Shown here piece after piece: positions 1 through 12,463 of a DNA stretch of 64,000 nt. The position numbers were made by a program, and so were the translations under genes. How positions within the stretch are numbered: position 1 is the stretch's first letter; every line of letters begins with the position of its first letter. Under the pieces are notes generated by a model. That model had not been told where the DNA came from, did not search any database, and was given only the letters and a program-made list of their open reading frames with translations. This DNA is from Panax quinquefolius. Its lineage: Eukaryota > Streptophyta > Magnoliopsida > Apiales > Araliaceae. Location: the NCBI GenBank assembly GCA_020205615.1, contig CM035151.1, positions 13,850,565 to 13,914,564 on the forward strand, in the 5' to 3' direction.

Positions 1-398
1 TAGTGTCTTCTTACGTAAGAATCAATAATTGGTGCAATACTGCAGTATCTTCTTGTGTGTTTTAACCAATCGAGTATTTTAACAAGATGATTAATTGAAT
101 AACTACTACTGCTTATTTTTAAACAACTTATATTTGTCGTTTTCTTCATCCAATCGCTTTCAAGTTATGGGGCCCACAAAAGATCTATGCCGGTCGCAGA
201 TATTCCCCGACAGCAAGAGAATATTCCACGACCAAACGAATATTCCCCGACAACAATGAATATTTTATAACCACTTGCTTATTCAAATATTTATGATTTT
301 ACCCATAATTATTCACATTAATCAAATCAACCCTTACTATTTCAAAATAATAAATAGAGGAAATTCCATTTTATTAAAAAAAAAATCGTGGTCTTACA
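1..398 (-). mobile_element. LTR fragment, Ty3/gypsy (B-type), cut by window edge
   Basis: Read on the minus strand, an LTR starts at 398 with TGTAAGACC, directly after a polypurine tract (399-411), and runs off the window at base 1. Only about the first 400 bp of the LTR are present. It matches the LTR starts near 22,663, 26,222, 32,504 and 38,403, sharing the stretch around the TTTGAAATAGTAAGGG motif. It is the 3' LTR, in element orientation, of the deleted element at 399-2,313. Confidence 0.75.
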
Positions 399-2313
399 AC
401 CTCCCATCCTTATGAAATTTCGTCCTCGAAATTGACGTACGTACCTGGTGTTTCGAAAAGATGAGAATACCTCGCTTTCATTTCCGTTTCCAACTCCCAG
501 GTCATTTCCTCAATTGCATGGTTTCTCCACAAAACCTTAACTTGTGGTATAACCTCGAGACATAGGGACATGTTCTTTCTATCCAAGATCTTGAAGTACC
601 TCCTCGTCGTTAAGTCTTGGCTATCTCGTCCGGTTCTAACTCAATGACATGGTTCGGGTCGTCCACATATTTACGTAACATTGATCGTGAAAAACGTTAT
701 GAACACGTCATACTTGGCGGTAAAAAAGCAGTCATAGGCCACAGCCTCTATTTGATCGAGAATTTCAAATGGATTAACAAATCGAAGGTTTGAGCTTTCC
801 TCACTCACCGATTCTCGTTTTTAAAATAACAACTTCTTGCACCTCCTTCTTCAAATTCATCAGCTCCGGTGTGTAGCTTGAACAACTTTAACTTTATCGA
901 TTAAAGTCGATTATACTCGTTTATCATCACGTGGGTACCTAGAGTTTTCATCTCCATCTCTATTATTTGTAAATTATACTGAAATGAGTCTTTGACAATA
1001 TCGTTTTCGTGCTTGATACGATCTTCTACTCAACACGTCGGCTACCACGTTCGCTTTTCCTTGATGGCGTATGGTCGAACATGTCTTTGAAATGAGTCTC
1101 CTCTTGAGTTCTTGAAGCTCTTCCCACATTCCTTGCTCCATTCAATTTTGTATCTCTACGAGTCAATTTGCGTTAATGGAATAGCGATTCGAGAATATCC
1201 TTCAACGAATCTCCGATAATAACCAACTAAGCCTCAGAAAGCTACGTATTTCGATTACCGACTTAGGTTGTTCTCAATCGTGACTCATATCCCAACCTTG
1301 GATAAGACGTTACAATGACACCTATCGGTTTACTATAAAGACGAATATGGTGTCCCTACGGAGATGCGGCGGTGCATTCCACAAAGGAAGTCACCAGATA
1401 AAGGCTCGGTACCAAATTCTATAGTTGAATTTTTAACTCACGAAGTTCAATAGGAGCCATTCGATGTGAGATTTTAGAAATGAGTTTTGTCTTTGGGTTC
1501 AAAGTCGATACAAAATTTAATATCGGTCTTTGGGAGTAAACCAAGAAATTCTTCGTGAAATACGTCGAGAAAATCAATAACAACAGAATATTATTCAAAT
1601 CGACGTGTCTTTATTCAAATCCATAACATGGACTAAGAAAACTTGACATCCGTAATAAACGAATGACTTCATGGCTTGATATGAAAATGTTTGACTACAA
1701 TGGTTTGATTGCTTGAATTCAAATAACGAGTTGCTTAGAATATGAAAACTAACAACCTTACGAAAGTAATCAATTTCGGCATGATGAGTAGTTAACCTTA
1801 AAATCACATCAAAAGCAAATATCTCTATAGAAATAAGGTTAACAGGTAATGTGATAGTGCCAACCTGAATCAAGTAAGATTTCTAAACAACGAATGTAAT
1901 GAAAGTTTCTCCTAACGGAGTCTCCATAAATAGGTCAAAGTCTAATTTCTCCGTAGTCAAGTTCAAACGTTGAGCGCAAATAAGAGAGATAAAAGAATGG
2001 GTAGAACCGTTGACTTTGACCGGTCACGACAAACGCTCTTCCAGGAACCGTTGACTTTGACTTTTCTGGGACATCCTTTTGAGTCACCATTCCATTGTCT
2101 CTTTGGGTTTCATTCTGATCTGATCTCGAGCGATATGTCCTTCCTTTCCACAATTATAGCATACCTTGAATTGTTTGTGGGCGGTTTGACCGATATGTCC
2201 CTCTTTCTCGCATTTATAGCATATGGCCGTTAACGGTGGTCGTTCTCCTCCCTTTAGAACCGGTTGTTTGTCGACTTATGTCTGTCTTCATAGTCGTTGT
2301 TAAATCTCCTCTT
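399..2313 (-). pseudogene. Internally deleted gag-pol region (element B of complex E1)
   Basis: This is retrotransposon coding DNA on the minus strand, starting with a polypurine tract (399-411) and the 3' end of pol. It is colinear with 4,986-8,700 but lacks most of integrase (joined near 860), much of RNase H (near 1,070) and the reverse-transcriptase core (1,280-1,430 is unrelated spacer). The chromodomain-like pol end (about 430-760), protease-region sequence (1,440-1,935) and two CCHC zinc knuckles (about 2,090-2,235) remain. The same deletions occur at 26,223-28,890, so they are ancestral. At 2,313 the gag sequence is fused directly to an LTR that lacks its terminal bases and primer site. 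Many stops and frameshifts make it non-coding now. Confidence 0.7.
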
Positions 2314-3399
2314 TGGTATACATCACCCATCTTGGGTTTCACTTACATAGTGCGAAATTTAAATACAACTTACTAACATAAGCGTAAATTATGCAATCGA
2401 CATAAGCGTGAGTTTAAATACAAATATAAATCTACTAGATATTATACAAACTCAAAAAAAAGTCCTCATTACAATTATTATCACACTTTTTATTTCACGA
2501 GAATAGTGAGGACTACTAATCTTATCTTGGGACCATCACTTTCGTTTCCCAGGCTAAATCCCGGCTATATTCTCATTTCACGAAGAAAAAGTCGGTGAAA
2601 GAAAAAATTGAGCTCAACTAGCCCGATAAAATATTATGACTAAGATAATGCGAATAAATTATCAATAGTCTTGATAATGTTAAGCGATAAAATACAATAG
2701 AACAACAAGTTTAAGCTGCGGTGAATATCAATCCATTAAAAAAGTCAGTAGAAAATAAAATCTACTATCTTTTAGGTTTTAAAGGTTTTTCATCAACTTT
2801 GTTATAAATTTGAGACTCGACTTTAATAAATATTCCACATCATCCGAATCACCCACCTTTTCTCGACGAGGATATTCTTTAGTATCGCGACCACAATTAT
2901 TCATGCACTACGGGCGAGAATATTTGTGTATTCATTAATAGTCATGATCATGCCAACAAGCGTCCATCGATGCACTTTTCTGACCCTTTGAGGATTTTAT
3001 CACATCATTTGTAACATTACGGTCGTGATTACACTTACAAGAATAGTCTCTGGTCGTAATCATACCAAGTCCATCCCCATGCTTTCTGAGGCCCACGATG
3101 ACTTTCAAAAAATATAAACATGAGGATGATGACAATGATATAAAATTGATAAAACAAGTTCAAAATTATTTTATCCGAGGAATTATTAACGTCAAAATTA
3201 TCGACATGATCTTTGTTTTGTAGAGTAAAATTCAAGAATGATCGGAAGAATATTTCCATGAAAAATCTTTGGATGAAACGCAAATATCGAGGATATTCCA
3301 CTAATTTCATGGAGTATAGAAGTCAAAGTTTTAACCAATGGGTTGGGTATAATAAAGAATGGAATAACAAAAGAAATCACCGTGCATGCGATAGAACCT

Positions 3400-3790
3400 T
3401 GCAGGCGGAGTTATTCAACGAGAATAATAAATAACGGAACGGTCGGTTGAAATTCACACGCAAGCGGGATGTTCAACGAGAATAATAAAGATGGAACCCG
3501 GTCCGGTGTAAAACACACGAGATAGGATATTCAATGAGAATAATAAAAAGCGGAACCGAGTCGGTGTAAAACACTGCGAGCGAGGATGTTCCAGCGAGAA
3601 TAATAATAAAGGCGGAACCGAGTCGGTGTAAAACACCGAGACGGGATGTTCAGCGAAATAATAATAAAAAAAGCGGAACCGGTCAGGTGTAAAACACACA
3701 GACGAGGATGTTCAGCGAATAATAGAAGAATGTCACCAAGTATAGGGTAAACCCACGTATCTGAGTTATTCCAGCGAAATAATAAGCAAT
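3400..3790. repeat. LTR minisatellite, unit about 60 bp
   Basis: Five to six copies of a unit of about 58-62 bp, each containing a GGTGTAAAACAC core and a GATGTTCA(G/A)CG core followed by AATAATAA. The same array occurs in the other LTR of this element (10,850-11,255). Shorter versions occur in the plus-strand LTRs at 12,475-12,665 and 18,780-18,980. Apparent reading frames across it are repeat artefacts. Confidence 0.85.
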
Positions 3791-4124
3791 GGAATAACAA
3801 CAGTTCTCTTCATGAATAATAAGAAAGAATAACACCCCTACACATTTGGTAGGAGATTGAATCTTTACGGCGATGTAGTAACAAAATACTCTTCTTCTTT
3901 CTCTCTTATTCTCTACTATACTTTCTCTCTCTATAAGCTTGAATGAATTAAGTGAAAAATAATGAAGCCCTAGGCCTCTATTTATAGAAGATTTCTAGCT
4001 TAGCTTTTCTTGTGATATGAAAAGCGAGTGGCTTGACGGTTTGGAAAAGAAAAGTGGTTGCCTGAAAAATGTGAAAAGTGGTGGTTGGCGCTTTGTAATG
4101 TGAAGCGACAAGTGGTTCGGCCTT

Positions 4125-4352
4125 TTGGTAAAGGTAATTACTATTAGACAAGGTAAATACTATTGTGATGTAAAAGTAAATAATTCTATTCACGAGGGTA
4201 ATTACTATTGGCGAAGGTAATTACTATTAAGAAAGGTAATTACTATTCACAAGGGTAATTACTATTGTGAAGGTAATTACTATTGTGAAGGTAATTACTA
4301 TTGAAGGTAATTACTATTGACAAGGTAATTACTATTGAAAGGTAAATCTATT
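4125..4352. repeat. Short tandem array, unit about 18-20 bp
   Basis: About eleven imperfect copies of GGTAATTACTATTGTGAA, upstream of the LTR TATA box in element orientation. A matching array sits at the same LTR position at 11,597-11,815. Being in U3, it could act as a repeated protein-binding region, but that is inference. Confidence 0.85.
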
Positions 4353-4985
4353 GAAGAAGAGACTCTTAGATGATGACATATATAGCCCCCATAAAATAAT
4401 CAAACTTACCACAAATCATTTTTTTTTATCAACACATATTTAATCTTTCAACAATTATTAATCATTTATAACTTGTCGTCTCAATTATTGATTTAATACT
4501 ATAACATATTATCTGAGATAATCTTTGTGACAATAATTGAATCAATAATATAAGAGATATGATCACGACAATTCTTGTAGCGATAATTGAGCGTAGGTGA
4601 GTGACTTCTCACGTAAGCATCGATAATCAATCTGAGTGTGCTTCTTATCTGACTACAGCGTATTCTTTGTACTTTTACCACCGGGTAGTTCAGCGGTTTT
4701 AACGGTAACACCTCATGTAGTTATTTTTATAAAATATTTTTTGTCGTTTTCTCGATCAAATGATGAATTACATTATGGGGTCCACCATGATTGAGCCATT
4801 ATGCGAATATTCCCTAACAAAAGAATATTCCCAGACCAAGCGAATATTTTATAACAACTTGCATACTTTGCAAAATTTATAAATATTACCCACAACTATA
4901 ACATTATATCAAATTTATTCCATAATATTCAAAAATAATATTTATAGAAAAATTCATCTTTATTTATAAAAGTTGGGGTCTTACA

Positions 4986-7900
4986 ACCTCCCCTTAACAT
5001 GAAATTTAGCCCTCGAAATTAGAATGCGTACACAGTATGTCGAAGAGATAAGGATACCTTGATTTCATTTGATTCTAACTCCCAGTCATTTCCTCGACAT
5101 CGTGGTTCCTCCACAAAACTTTGACTTGAGGTATAACCTTGGGCGTAGAATATGTTCCTTCTTATCAAAATTTGAGCAGGAACCTCTTCATACGTCAAAT
5201 CTTCCGCTATTTAAATCCGGGTTCTAACTTCGATAATATGGTTGGGTCTTTCACATATTTACGTAACATAGATATGTGAAAAGCGTTATGAACACGAGAC
5301 ATATTTGGCGGTAAAAGCGAGTCTATAGGCCACGATTCCTACTCGATCGAGGATTAAAAATGGGCCAGATGAATCGAGGTTAAGTTTTCCTCTCTTTCCA
5401 AATCTTGTAACTCCTTTCCATGGAAGCGACTCTTAACAACACATGATCTCTATATCGAATTCCGTCCTTTCGATGAAGATCGGCATAACTCTTTTTATCG
5501 ATTTTGTGAGGTTTTTATCGTTGTCGGATCGTTTGAATCTTTTAAAGTAGTCATACGTACCAACTCGGGTCCCAACAACGTTGCTTCACCCACCTCATCC
5601 CGTATCTTTGGAAGCGACACTTTCTTCCATCTGGCGCTTGAATGGAGCCATGCGATACTTGCTTGATAAGCTTGTTGTTGTAGGAAAACTCCACCATGGT
5701 AAGAACTTGTCCCAACTCCCCTTGAAATCAAGGACCACGAGTCTTAATAGATCTTGAGAGTTTGAATAGTCCTCTCCATTGTCCGTCCGATGCGAGGATG
5801 ATATCTTAGAGCTAAATCGTGAAATCATGCCCATAGCTTTTGCAAACTAACCCAAAATCGTGAAGTGAATCTTGGGTCTCGATCGAAACTATGGATCTGG
5901 CATACCATGCGATCTTACAATCTCGTTTATATACATCTGAGCAAGGCGTTCAAGTGTATAAGTTTCTCGTGTCGGTAAATGAAGCGACTTGGTCGATCTA
6001 TCAACAATGACCCAAATCGCATCAATGCCTTGAGAAACCTTAGGAAGGCCGTGTAGCGAAATCCATGGTAATGTGCTCCCACTTCCATTACGGAATTTCA
6101 AGTGGTTCTGATGGACCTTTTGGTACTTGATGCTCGCTTTAACTTCGTTGACAAGTTAGACACCTTGAGATAAGCAGCGCTATCTCTCTCTCTTCATATT
6201 GCTCCACCAAAATGTATGGCGAATATCATGATACATTTTGGTACTCCCGAGATGGATTGCAAATGGTGTGTTGTGCGCCTCCATCATGATATTATACTTT
6301 AAATCGAGGTCGTTAGGAACACAAAATGCAGAGTTGACTTCGAAGTATTCCTTCTTCATCGATTCTTGCTTGGCGCGCACCTTCTTGCACTTTCTTCCTC
6401 ATCGCATCGGCTCCAGTGCATAGCTTGGCGACTTTAACTTTATCGATTAAAATCGGTTCTACTATATACTACATATCATCACATGCGTCCACAGAGTCTT
6501 TAACTCTATCTCCATCCTTTGCAAGTCACACAAAAATGGGCCTTTGCGTTGACAATATCGCTTTTCGTGCTTGCGTATGATTTTCTACTCGATCGTCGGC
6601 TACCACGTTAAACTTTTCGGGGATGGTATTGGATGGTATGATCATAATCTTTCAGCAGTTCAAGCCAGCGTCGTTTATCGCGTGTTGAGTTCCTTTTGAG
6701 TGAAGAAATATTTGAGGCTTTTATGATCAGTAAAGATCTCCACTTTCTCCCCATCTGATAATGCCTCCAAATTTTAAGTGCTGAAGACAACATTTGCCAA
6801 CTCTAGATCATGAGTAGGATAATTCCTCTCATATTCTTTGAGTTATCGCGAGGCATAAACTATAACTTTTCCATGTTGCATGAGAACACATCCCACCCCT
6901 TTGCTGAGAAGCATCACTTGTAGATGACAAATCCTCAAGGCGGATGGTATTGTCGAGCAGTCTTTGAAATAAGTCTCCTCTTGAGTTCTTGAAAACTCTT
7001 CTCACATTCTTCGCTCAATAGAACTTTGTATCTTTCCGAGTCGGTGAGTCGATGGAGTAGCGATTAGAAAAATCCTTCCACGAATCTCAGATAATAACCG
7101 GCTAAGCAAAAAGCTACGTCTTGATCCTTGATTTAGGTTGTTCCCGACTTTGAATAGCTTGATCTTTCTTTGGGTCAGCGGATATTCCATGACTTGATAC
7201 CACGTGCCCAAGGAATGCTACTTCTTGACGAAACTCGCATTTCTTGACTTGGCATAAAGCTTATATTCACGAAGCTTTTGGAGTGTCGACCTCAAGTGTT
7301 GCTCATGATCTTCACGGCTTTTGGAATAAATAAGGATGTCATCAATAAAAGGCGACCACAAAGTGATCTAAATATTCCTTGAATACTCGGTTCATCATAT
7401 CCATGAAAGGCGGCGGGAGCATTAGTCGATCGAAAGGACATGACTAGGAATTCATAATGCCGTCTGGGAGTTACGGCGTCTTTGGAATGTCGGTGATTTC
7501 AATCTTCAATTGGTGATATCCGGAGCGAAGATCGATCTTTGAAAAGAATTTGGCTCCTTACTGCAAGCTGGTCAAAACGGGTCATCAATACGTGGCGATG
7601 GATACTATTTTGATGGTGACATGATTGACTCCAGATAATCAATACTGAAATCGCATACTCCCATCTTTCTTCTTCACGAATAGAGCAGGAGCACCCCGAG
7701 GAGAAGTACTAGGGCGAATAAAGCCATGTCTAACAATTCCTGCGGTTGGGTCTTTAACTCACGAAGTTCATAGAAGCCATTCGATATGGGGCTTTGGAAA
7801 TAGGTTTTGTCTGGGGTTCAAGGTCGATACAAAATTCAATTTCACGCTCTGAGGGTAGGCGGGGAAGTTCTTGAGAATCGTCGGAAATTTATTAACAATA

Positions 7901-8400
7901 GAAATATCGTTTAAAAGCGGCGTATTTTTATTTAAATCGTGACATGAGCTAAGAAAGCTTGACATCCGTTTTTCAATAAGCGAATAGCTTTATGGCTTGA
8001 GATGGCCGTGATTGATTTTAATGGTTTGGTCGTTTGAATTAGCATAATAGGTTGATTAGGAATATGAAAGCTAACAACACTTACGAAAACAATCAATTTT
8101 TGCATGATAAGTAGTTAACCAATCAATCCACAGAATCACGTCAAATCAAGTATTTTTAATGAAATAAGATCGACGGGAATAATGTGAAGTGCAAATTTGA
8201 ACCAAACAAGACTTATAAGCGATGGATGTAATGAAGGTTTCTCCCAGCGGAGTTTCCACAGATAAGTCGAAAGTCTAATTTCTCCGGTCAAATTTAATCG
8301 ATGGCGCCAAGTAGGAGAAATAAAAGAATGGGTAGAACCAGGTATCAAATAAAGTATAGACTTCATTAGAGTTTATGATAAGCTTACGTGATGACCTCAT
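4986..8400 (-). pseudogene. Ty3/gypsy pol pseudogene (PR-RT-RNaseH-INT-chromodomain)
   Basis: The most complete pol in the window. On the minus strand, in order: protease at 8,136-8,366 (STHSF after a damaged active site, catalytic Asp not visible); linker to RT at 7,768-7,965; reverse transcriptase at about 7,000-7,720, with FIDDILIYS at 7,322-7,350 one base out of frame with the preceding block; RNase H end at 6,608-6,830 (RRWLELLKDYD); integrase zinc-binding part at 6,180-6,380 (TFWWSNMKRE) and core at 5,880-6,101 (GLPKVSQGIDAIWVIVDR); integrase C-terminal region at 5,495-5,834; and a chromodomain-like end near 5,035-5,300. A polypurine tract lies at 4,986-4,997. Domain order and the end domain indicate a chromovirus, probably Tekay/Del-like. 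It has many frameshifts and stops, so it is not functional as read, though some breaks may be consensus errors. Confidence 0.85.
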
Positions 8401-8439
8401 TCGGATTCCTTGCTCTTTGGGAGGTCACAACAAATTTCT

Positions 8440-9625
8440 CCCTTGCACTTCTGGGTTTTGAATTTTACGGGATGGCCTTTGGTGCCTCCATCCTAGTTGA
8501 ATTTGTCTTGATGGCGAAAAATCGAGCTAAGTGACCTTCTCTTCCACAATTATAACATGCTTTGGGCGGCATGGCGCGCATTTGGGCCGATGTGTCCCTC
8601 TCCTCGCATTTGAAGCATATGATGGGTGGTCTTTCTCCTTCCTTAACAATGGGTCTTTGGTCTTTGCGTCTTTCCATCATTGTTGAATCTCCTTTTCTTG
8701 AAATGTCCATTCTTATTGTTTTGTACGATTACCACTGAAGTGGTTACCATATCTGGCTTTGTTGATTCCCTCCACGCTTGTTGTCATAGCCCGATGACTA
8801 CTCTCATTTGGTATTATAATTTTTGCATTTGCTCTCTTTTTAGTTGCGTTGACTCGTTATCGCTCCACTAAGCGAGCCTATTTACAACATCTGAATACAA
8901 ACCACGGTTTATGAGAAATAAGATGTTGGCGTATCTCGACTTCAAACTCTCTTAAAACATTAGCGCCATTCTCTCTTCATTATCCACCAGTGGGGCCTAT
9001 GGCCGTGATAACTCATAAAAATTTGCCTCGTGTTGCGACACGGTCGTATTGTTTTTTGTTCGACTTGATAAACTCCACCTCCTTCGTGTGGCGAATACTT
9101 TCGGGAAAGTATTTGTCGTTGAAACGACTCTGGAACTTCTCCCAAGATATCTTGATCTGGCGGTTGAGTCGTTTCTGGAATTCCCGATGATGTCCGCCTC
9201 TCCGCGCAACATAAAAGCGTGAAAGAACCTTTTGCTCCTCGGAGCATCCCAGACATCAAATATCTTGGTAATCTGCTTTATCCATGCTTCCAGCGAGAAG
9301 TGGTTTTGGCTCTCCCTTAAACTCCGGTGGTCCCGGCTCCTTGAATTGTTTAGCGGTGGCCGCTTGAGAGTTTCAGTGTTTCCACCTACGTTTTGGGCGA
9401 GAGTCGCTCTACTTTCTTGTTTGCATAAATTGCATAAAGCCTCGAACATTTGATCGTTCATCATTTGGTCGGTGTTGTTGTTTGCATGAGGTTATCGCCT
9501 TCACGATGCACATTATCACGATTATTGATATGTGGTGAATCAACGATCGCTGCTGCTCCATTCTTATTCTCAACATTCTCGGATGTCATTTTTGAGATCT
9601 TGCCACAAAACAAAAGGTTAATTGA
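8440..9625 (-). pseudogene. Ty3/gypsy gag pseudogene, capsid type
   Basis: Minus-strand gag of element A. The start region is near 9,590. A retrotransposon-gag capsid-like block covers about 8,960-9,464 (EAWIKQITKIFDVWDAPRSK). Two CCHC zinc knuckles follow at about 8,500-8,615 (CFKCEE, then CYNCGREGHLAR). It leads directly into the protease. Several frameshifts split it. It differs from the coiled-coil frames at 14,046-14,595 and 28,182-28,702, which lack this capsid block. Confidence 0.75.
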
Positions 9626-9755
9626 CGTGTAACAAATTATCCTATCTTACGACCAACCAATAAAATATCCATAAAACTTAGGTAGGTCAATACTAGCGAA
9701 GGTATTCCCGTCTCTCCCCTCTAGTACTATTCTCACATCTTAGCGGGGATCGTAT

Positions 9756-9775
9756 CCTAAGCTACGATACCAAGC
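9756..9775 (-). other. Primer binding site, tRNA-Met type
   Basis: On the minus strand, immediately inside the LTR end, the sequence reads TTGGTATCGTAGC. This is close to TGGTATCAGAGC, the sequence complementary to initiator tRNA-Met used by many plant Ty3/gypsy elements. It fixes the orientation and the 5' LTR boundary at 9,776. Confidence 0.75.
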
Positions 9776-10849
9776 TGTGGCGCCCCCCCAAAATTAGGTA
9801 TACATCACCCATCTTGGGTAGTGACACTTACGTGTGCAAATTTAAATCTGACTTATTAACATAAGCGTAGTATGCAATCGACGTAAGCGTGAGTTTAAAT
9901 ACAAATATAAATCTACTAGATATTATACAAACTCAAAAAAAAGTCCTCATTACAATTATTATCACACTATTTTTCGAGAATAGTGAGGACTACTAATCTT
10001 ATCTTGAGGACCATCACTCGTTTCCCAGAGCTAAATCCCATATATTATCATTTCACGAAGAAACGGTGAAAGAAAGGGTGAGCTCAACTAGCCCGATAAG
10101 AAATATTATGACTAAGATAATGCGAATATAAATTATCAATAGTCTTGATAATGTTAAGCGATAAAATACAATAGACAACAAGTTTAACTGCGGTGAATAT
10201 CTGATCCATTAAAAAGAGTCAGTAGAAAATAAAATCTACTATCTTTTAGGTTTTAAAAGGTTTTCATCAACTTGTTATAAATTTGAGACTCGACTTTAAT
10301 AAATATTCCACATCATCGAATCACCCACACTTTTCTGACGAGGATATTCTTTAGTATCGCGACCACAATTATTCATGCTTTCTGGGCGAGAATATTTGTG
10401 TATTCATTAATAATCATGATCGTACCAACAAGCATCCATCGATACTTACTGACCCTTTGAGGATTTTTATCACATCATTTGTAACATTACGGTCGTGATT
10501 ACAAGAATAGTCTCTGGTCGTAATCATACCAAGTCCATCCCCATGCTTTCTGAGCCCACGAGATGACTTTCAAAAAAATATAAACATGAGGATGATGATG
10601 ACATGATAAAAATTGATAAAACAAGTTCAAAATTATTTTATCCGGGAATTATTAACGTCAAATTATCGACGTGATCTTTGTTTTGTAGAGTAAAATTCAA
10701 GAATGATCGGAAGAATATTTCCATGAAAAGATCTTTGGATGAAGCATGAATATCGAGGATATTCCACTAATTTCATGGAGTATAGAAGTCAAAGTTTTAA
10801 CCATTGGGTATAATAAAGAATGGAATAACAAAAGAAATCACCGTAAATG

Positions 10850-11255
10850 CGATAGGCCTTGCAGAGCGGGTTATTCAAGCGAGAATAATAAATAACGGAA
10901 CGAATCGGTGAAATTCACTTGCAGCGGGATGTTCAACCGAGAATAATAAAGATGATGGAACCGGATCCGGTGTAAAACACACGCGAGATAGGATATTCAG
11001 CGAAATAATAAAAAGCGGAACCGGTCGGTGTAAAACACAGAGCGAGGATGTTCAGCAGAATAATAATAAAAAGCGGAACCGGTCGGTGTAAAACACCTGA
11101 GCGAGGATGTTCAGCGAATAATAATAAAAAGCGGAACCCGAATTCGGTGTAAAACACTGCAGACGAGGATGTTCAACGAGAATAATAGAAGAATGTCACC
11201 AAGTATAGGGTAAACCACGTATCTGAGTTATTCAATGAGAATAATAAGCGATGGA
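10850..11255. repeat. LTR minisatellite, unit about 60 bp (second copy)
   Basis: Same family and LTR position as 3,400-3,790, with six imperfect units around a CGGTGTAAAACAC core. Unit-to-unit differences concentrate at the short GC-containing positions, while the AATAATAA parts are nearly constant. Confidence 0.85.
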
Positions 11256-11596
11256 ATAACAACAGTCTCTTCATGAATAAGAAAGAATAACACCACTTTT
11301 TTGGTAGGAGATTGAATCTTTACGACGGTGTAGTAACAAAATACTCTTCTTCTTTCTCTCTTATTCTCTCTATACTTTCTCTCTCTCTATAGCTTGAATG
11401 AATTAAGTGAAAATAATGAAGCCCTAGGCCTCTATTTATAGAAGATTTCTAAACTTAGCTTTTCTTAGTGTGAAAAGTGTGAAAAGCTTATGATAATGAT
11501 GTGAAAAAAAAGTGGTTTGGCCTTTTATAATGTGAAACGACAAGTGGTTCGGCCTTTTGTAATGTGAAGCGACAAGTGGTTCGGCGTTTGGTAAAG

Positions 11597-11815
11597 GGTT
11601 ACTATTAGCGAAGGTAAATACTACTATTATGAAGGTAAATACTATTCACGAAGGTAATTACTATTGTGAAGGTAATTACTATTGGCGAAGGTAATATACT
11701 ATTCACAAGGTAATTACTTATTGAAAGGTAATTCTTTATTGTGAAGGTAAATACTATTCACGAGGGTAATTACTTATTTGATGAAGGTAATTACTATTGT
11801 GAATAATTAAACTTA
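11597..11815. repeat. Short tandem array, unit about 18-20 bp (second copy)
   Basis: About ten imperfect copies of the GGTAATTACTATT unit, matching the array at 4,125-4,352 and supporting that the two LTRs are paired. Confidence 0.8.
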
Positions 11816-12463
11816 TTGAGCGAAGAGACTCTTAGATGATGATATATGATTAAGGAAAATAATCAAACTTACCACAAATCATTTTTTTTTAATCAACACA
11901 TATTTAATCTTTCAACAATTATTAATCATTTATAACTTGTCGTCTCGATTATTGATTTAATCTATAACATATTATCTGAGATGATCTTTGTGACAATAAT
12001 TGAATCGATAATATAAGAGATATGATCGTGATTTCTTGTAGCGATAATTGAGCGTAGGTTTGGTGACTTCTCACGTAAGCATCGATAATCAATCTGGTGT
12101 GTTCTTATTATGCAACCACAGCGTATTCTTGTACTTTTACCATAGGGTAGTTCAGCGGTTTTAACGGTAACACCTCCGTAGTTTATTTTTTATAAAATAT
12201 TTTTTGTCGTTTTCTCGATCAAATGATGAATTACATTGTTAAGGTCCACCATGATTGAGCCATTATCACGAATATTCCCTAACAAAAAGAATATTCCCAG
12301 AATAATATTTTATAACAACTTGCACGAATATTTTATAACAAAATAAATTGCAAAATTTATAAAATATTACCCATACTATAACATTATATCAAATTTATTC
12401 CATAATATTCAAAAATAATATTTATAGAAAAATTCATCTTTATTTATATAAAATTTGGGGTCT

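Larger units (their letters stand above)
2314..4985 (-). mobile_element. LTR of Ty3/gypsy element A (3' LTR in element orientation)
   Basis: This 2.67-kb LTR on the minus strand starts at 4,985 (TGTAAGACCCC) beside the polypurine tract at 4,986-4,997. It is colinear with the LTR at 9,776-12,463. A TATA box in a TATAAATA context lies at 3,979-3,986 (minus) and is followed downstream by CT-rich sequence, a plausible U3/R boundary. Its end at 2,314 lacks the final GGGGGCGCCACA seen at 9,776. It carries two tandem arrays, listed separately. Confidence 0.8.
9776..12463 (-). mobile_element. LTR of Ty3/gypsy element A (5' LTR in element orientation)
   Basis: This 2.69-kb LTR ends (minus) at 9,776 with GGGGGCGCCACA beside the primer site. 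It is colinear throughout with 2,314-4,985, including both tandem arrays and a TATA box at 11,433-11,440. Its outer edge stops in GGGGTCT at about 12,463 without the expected TACA and is fused to a plus-strand LTR fragment, so no target-site duplication can be read. Confidence 0.8.

Noticed and set aside
3454..3800. Reading frames rich in CFTPTRFRF-type repeats
   Set aside because: They are translations of the 60-bp LTR minisatellite; the same happens at 10,933-11,157, 12,477-12,659 and 18,648-19,006.
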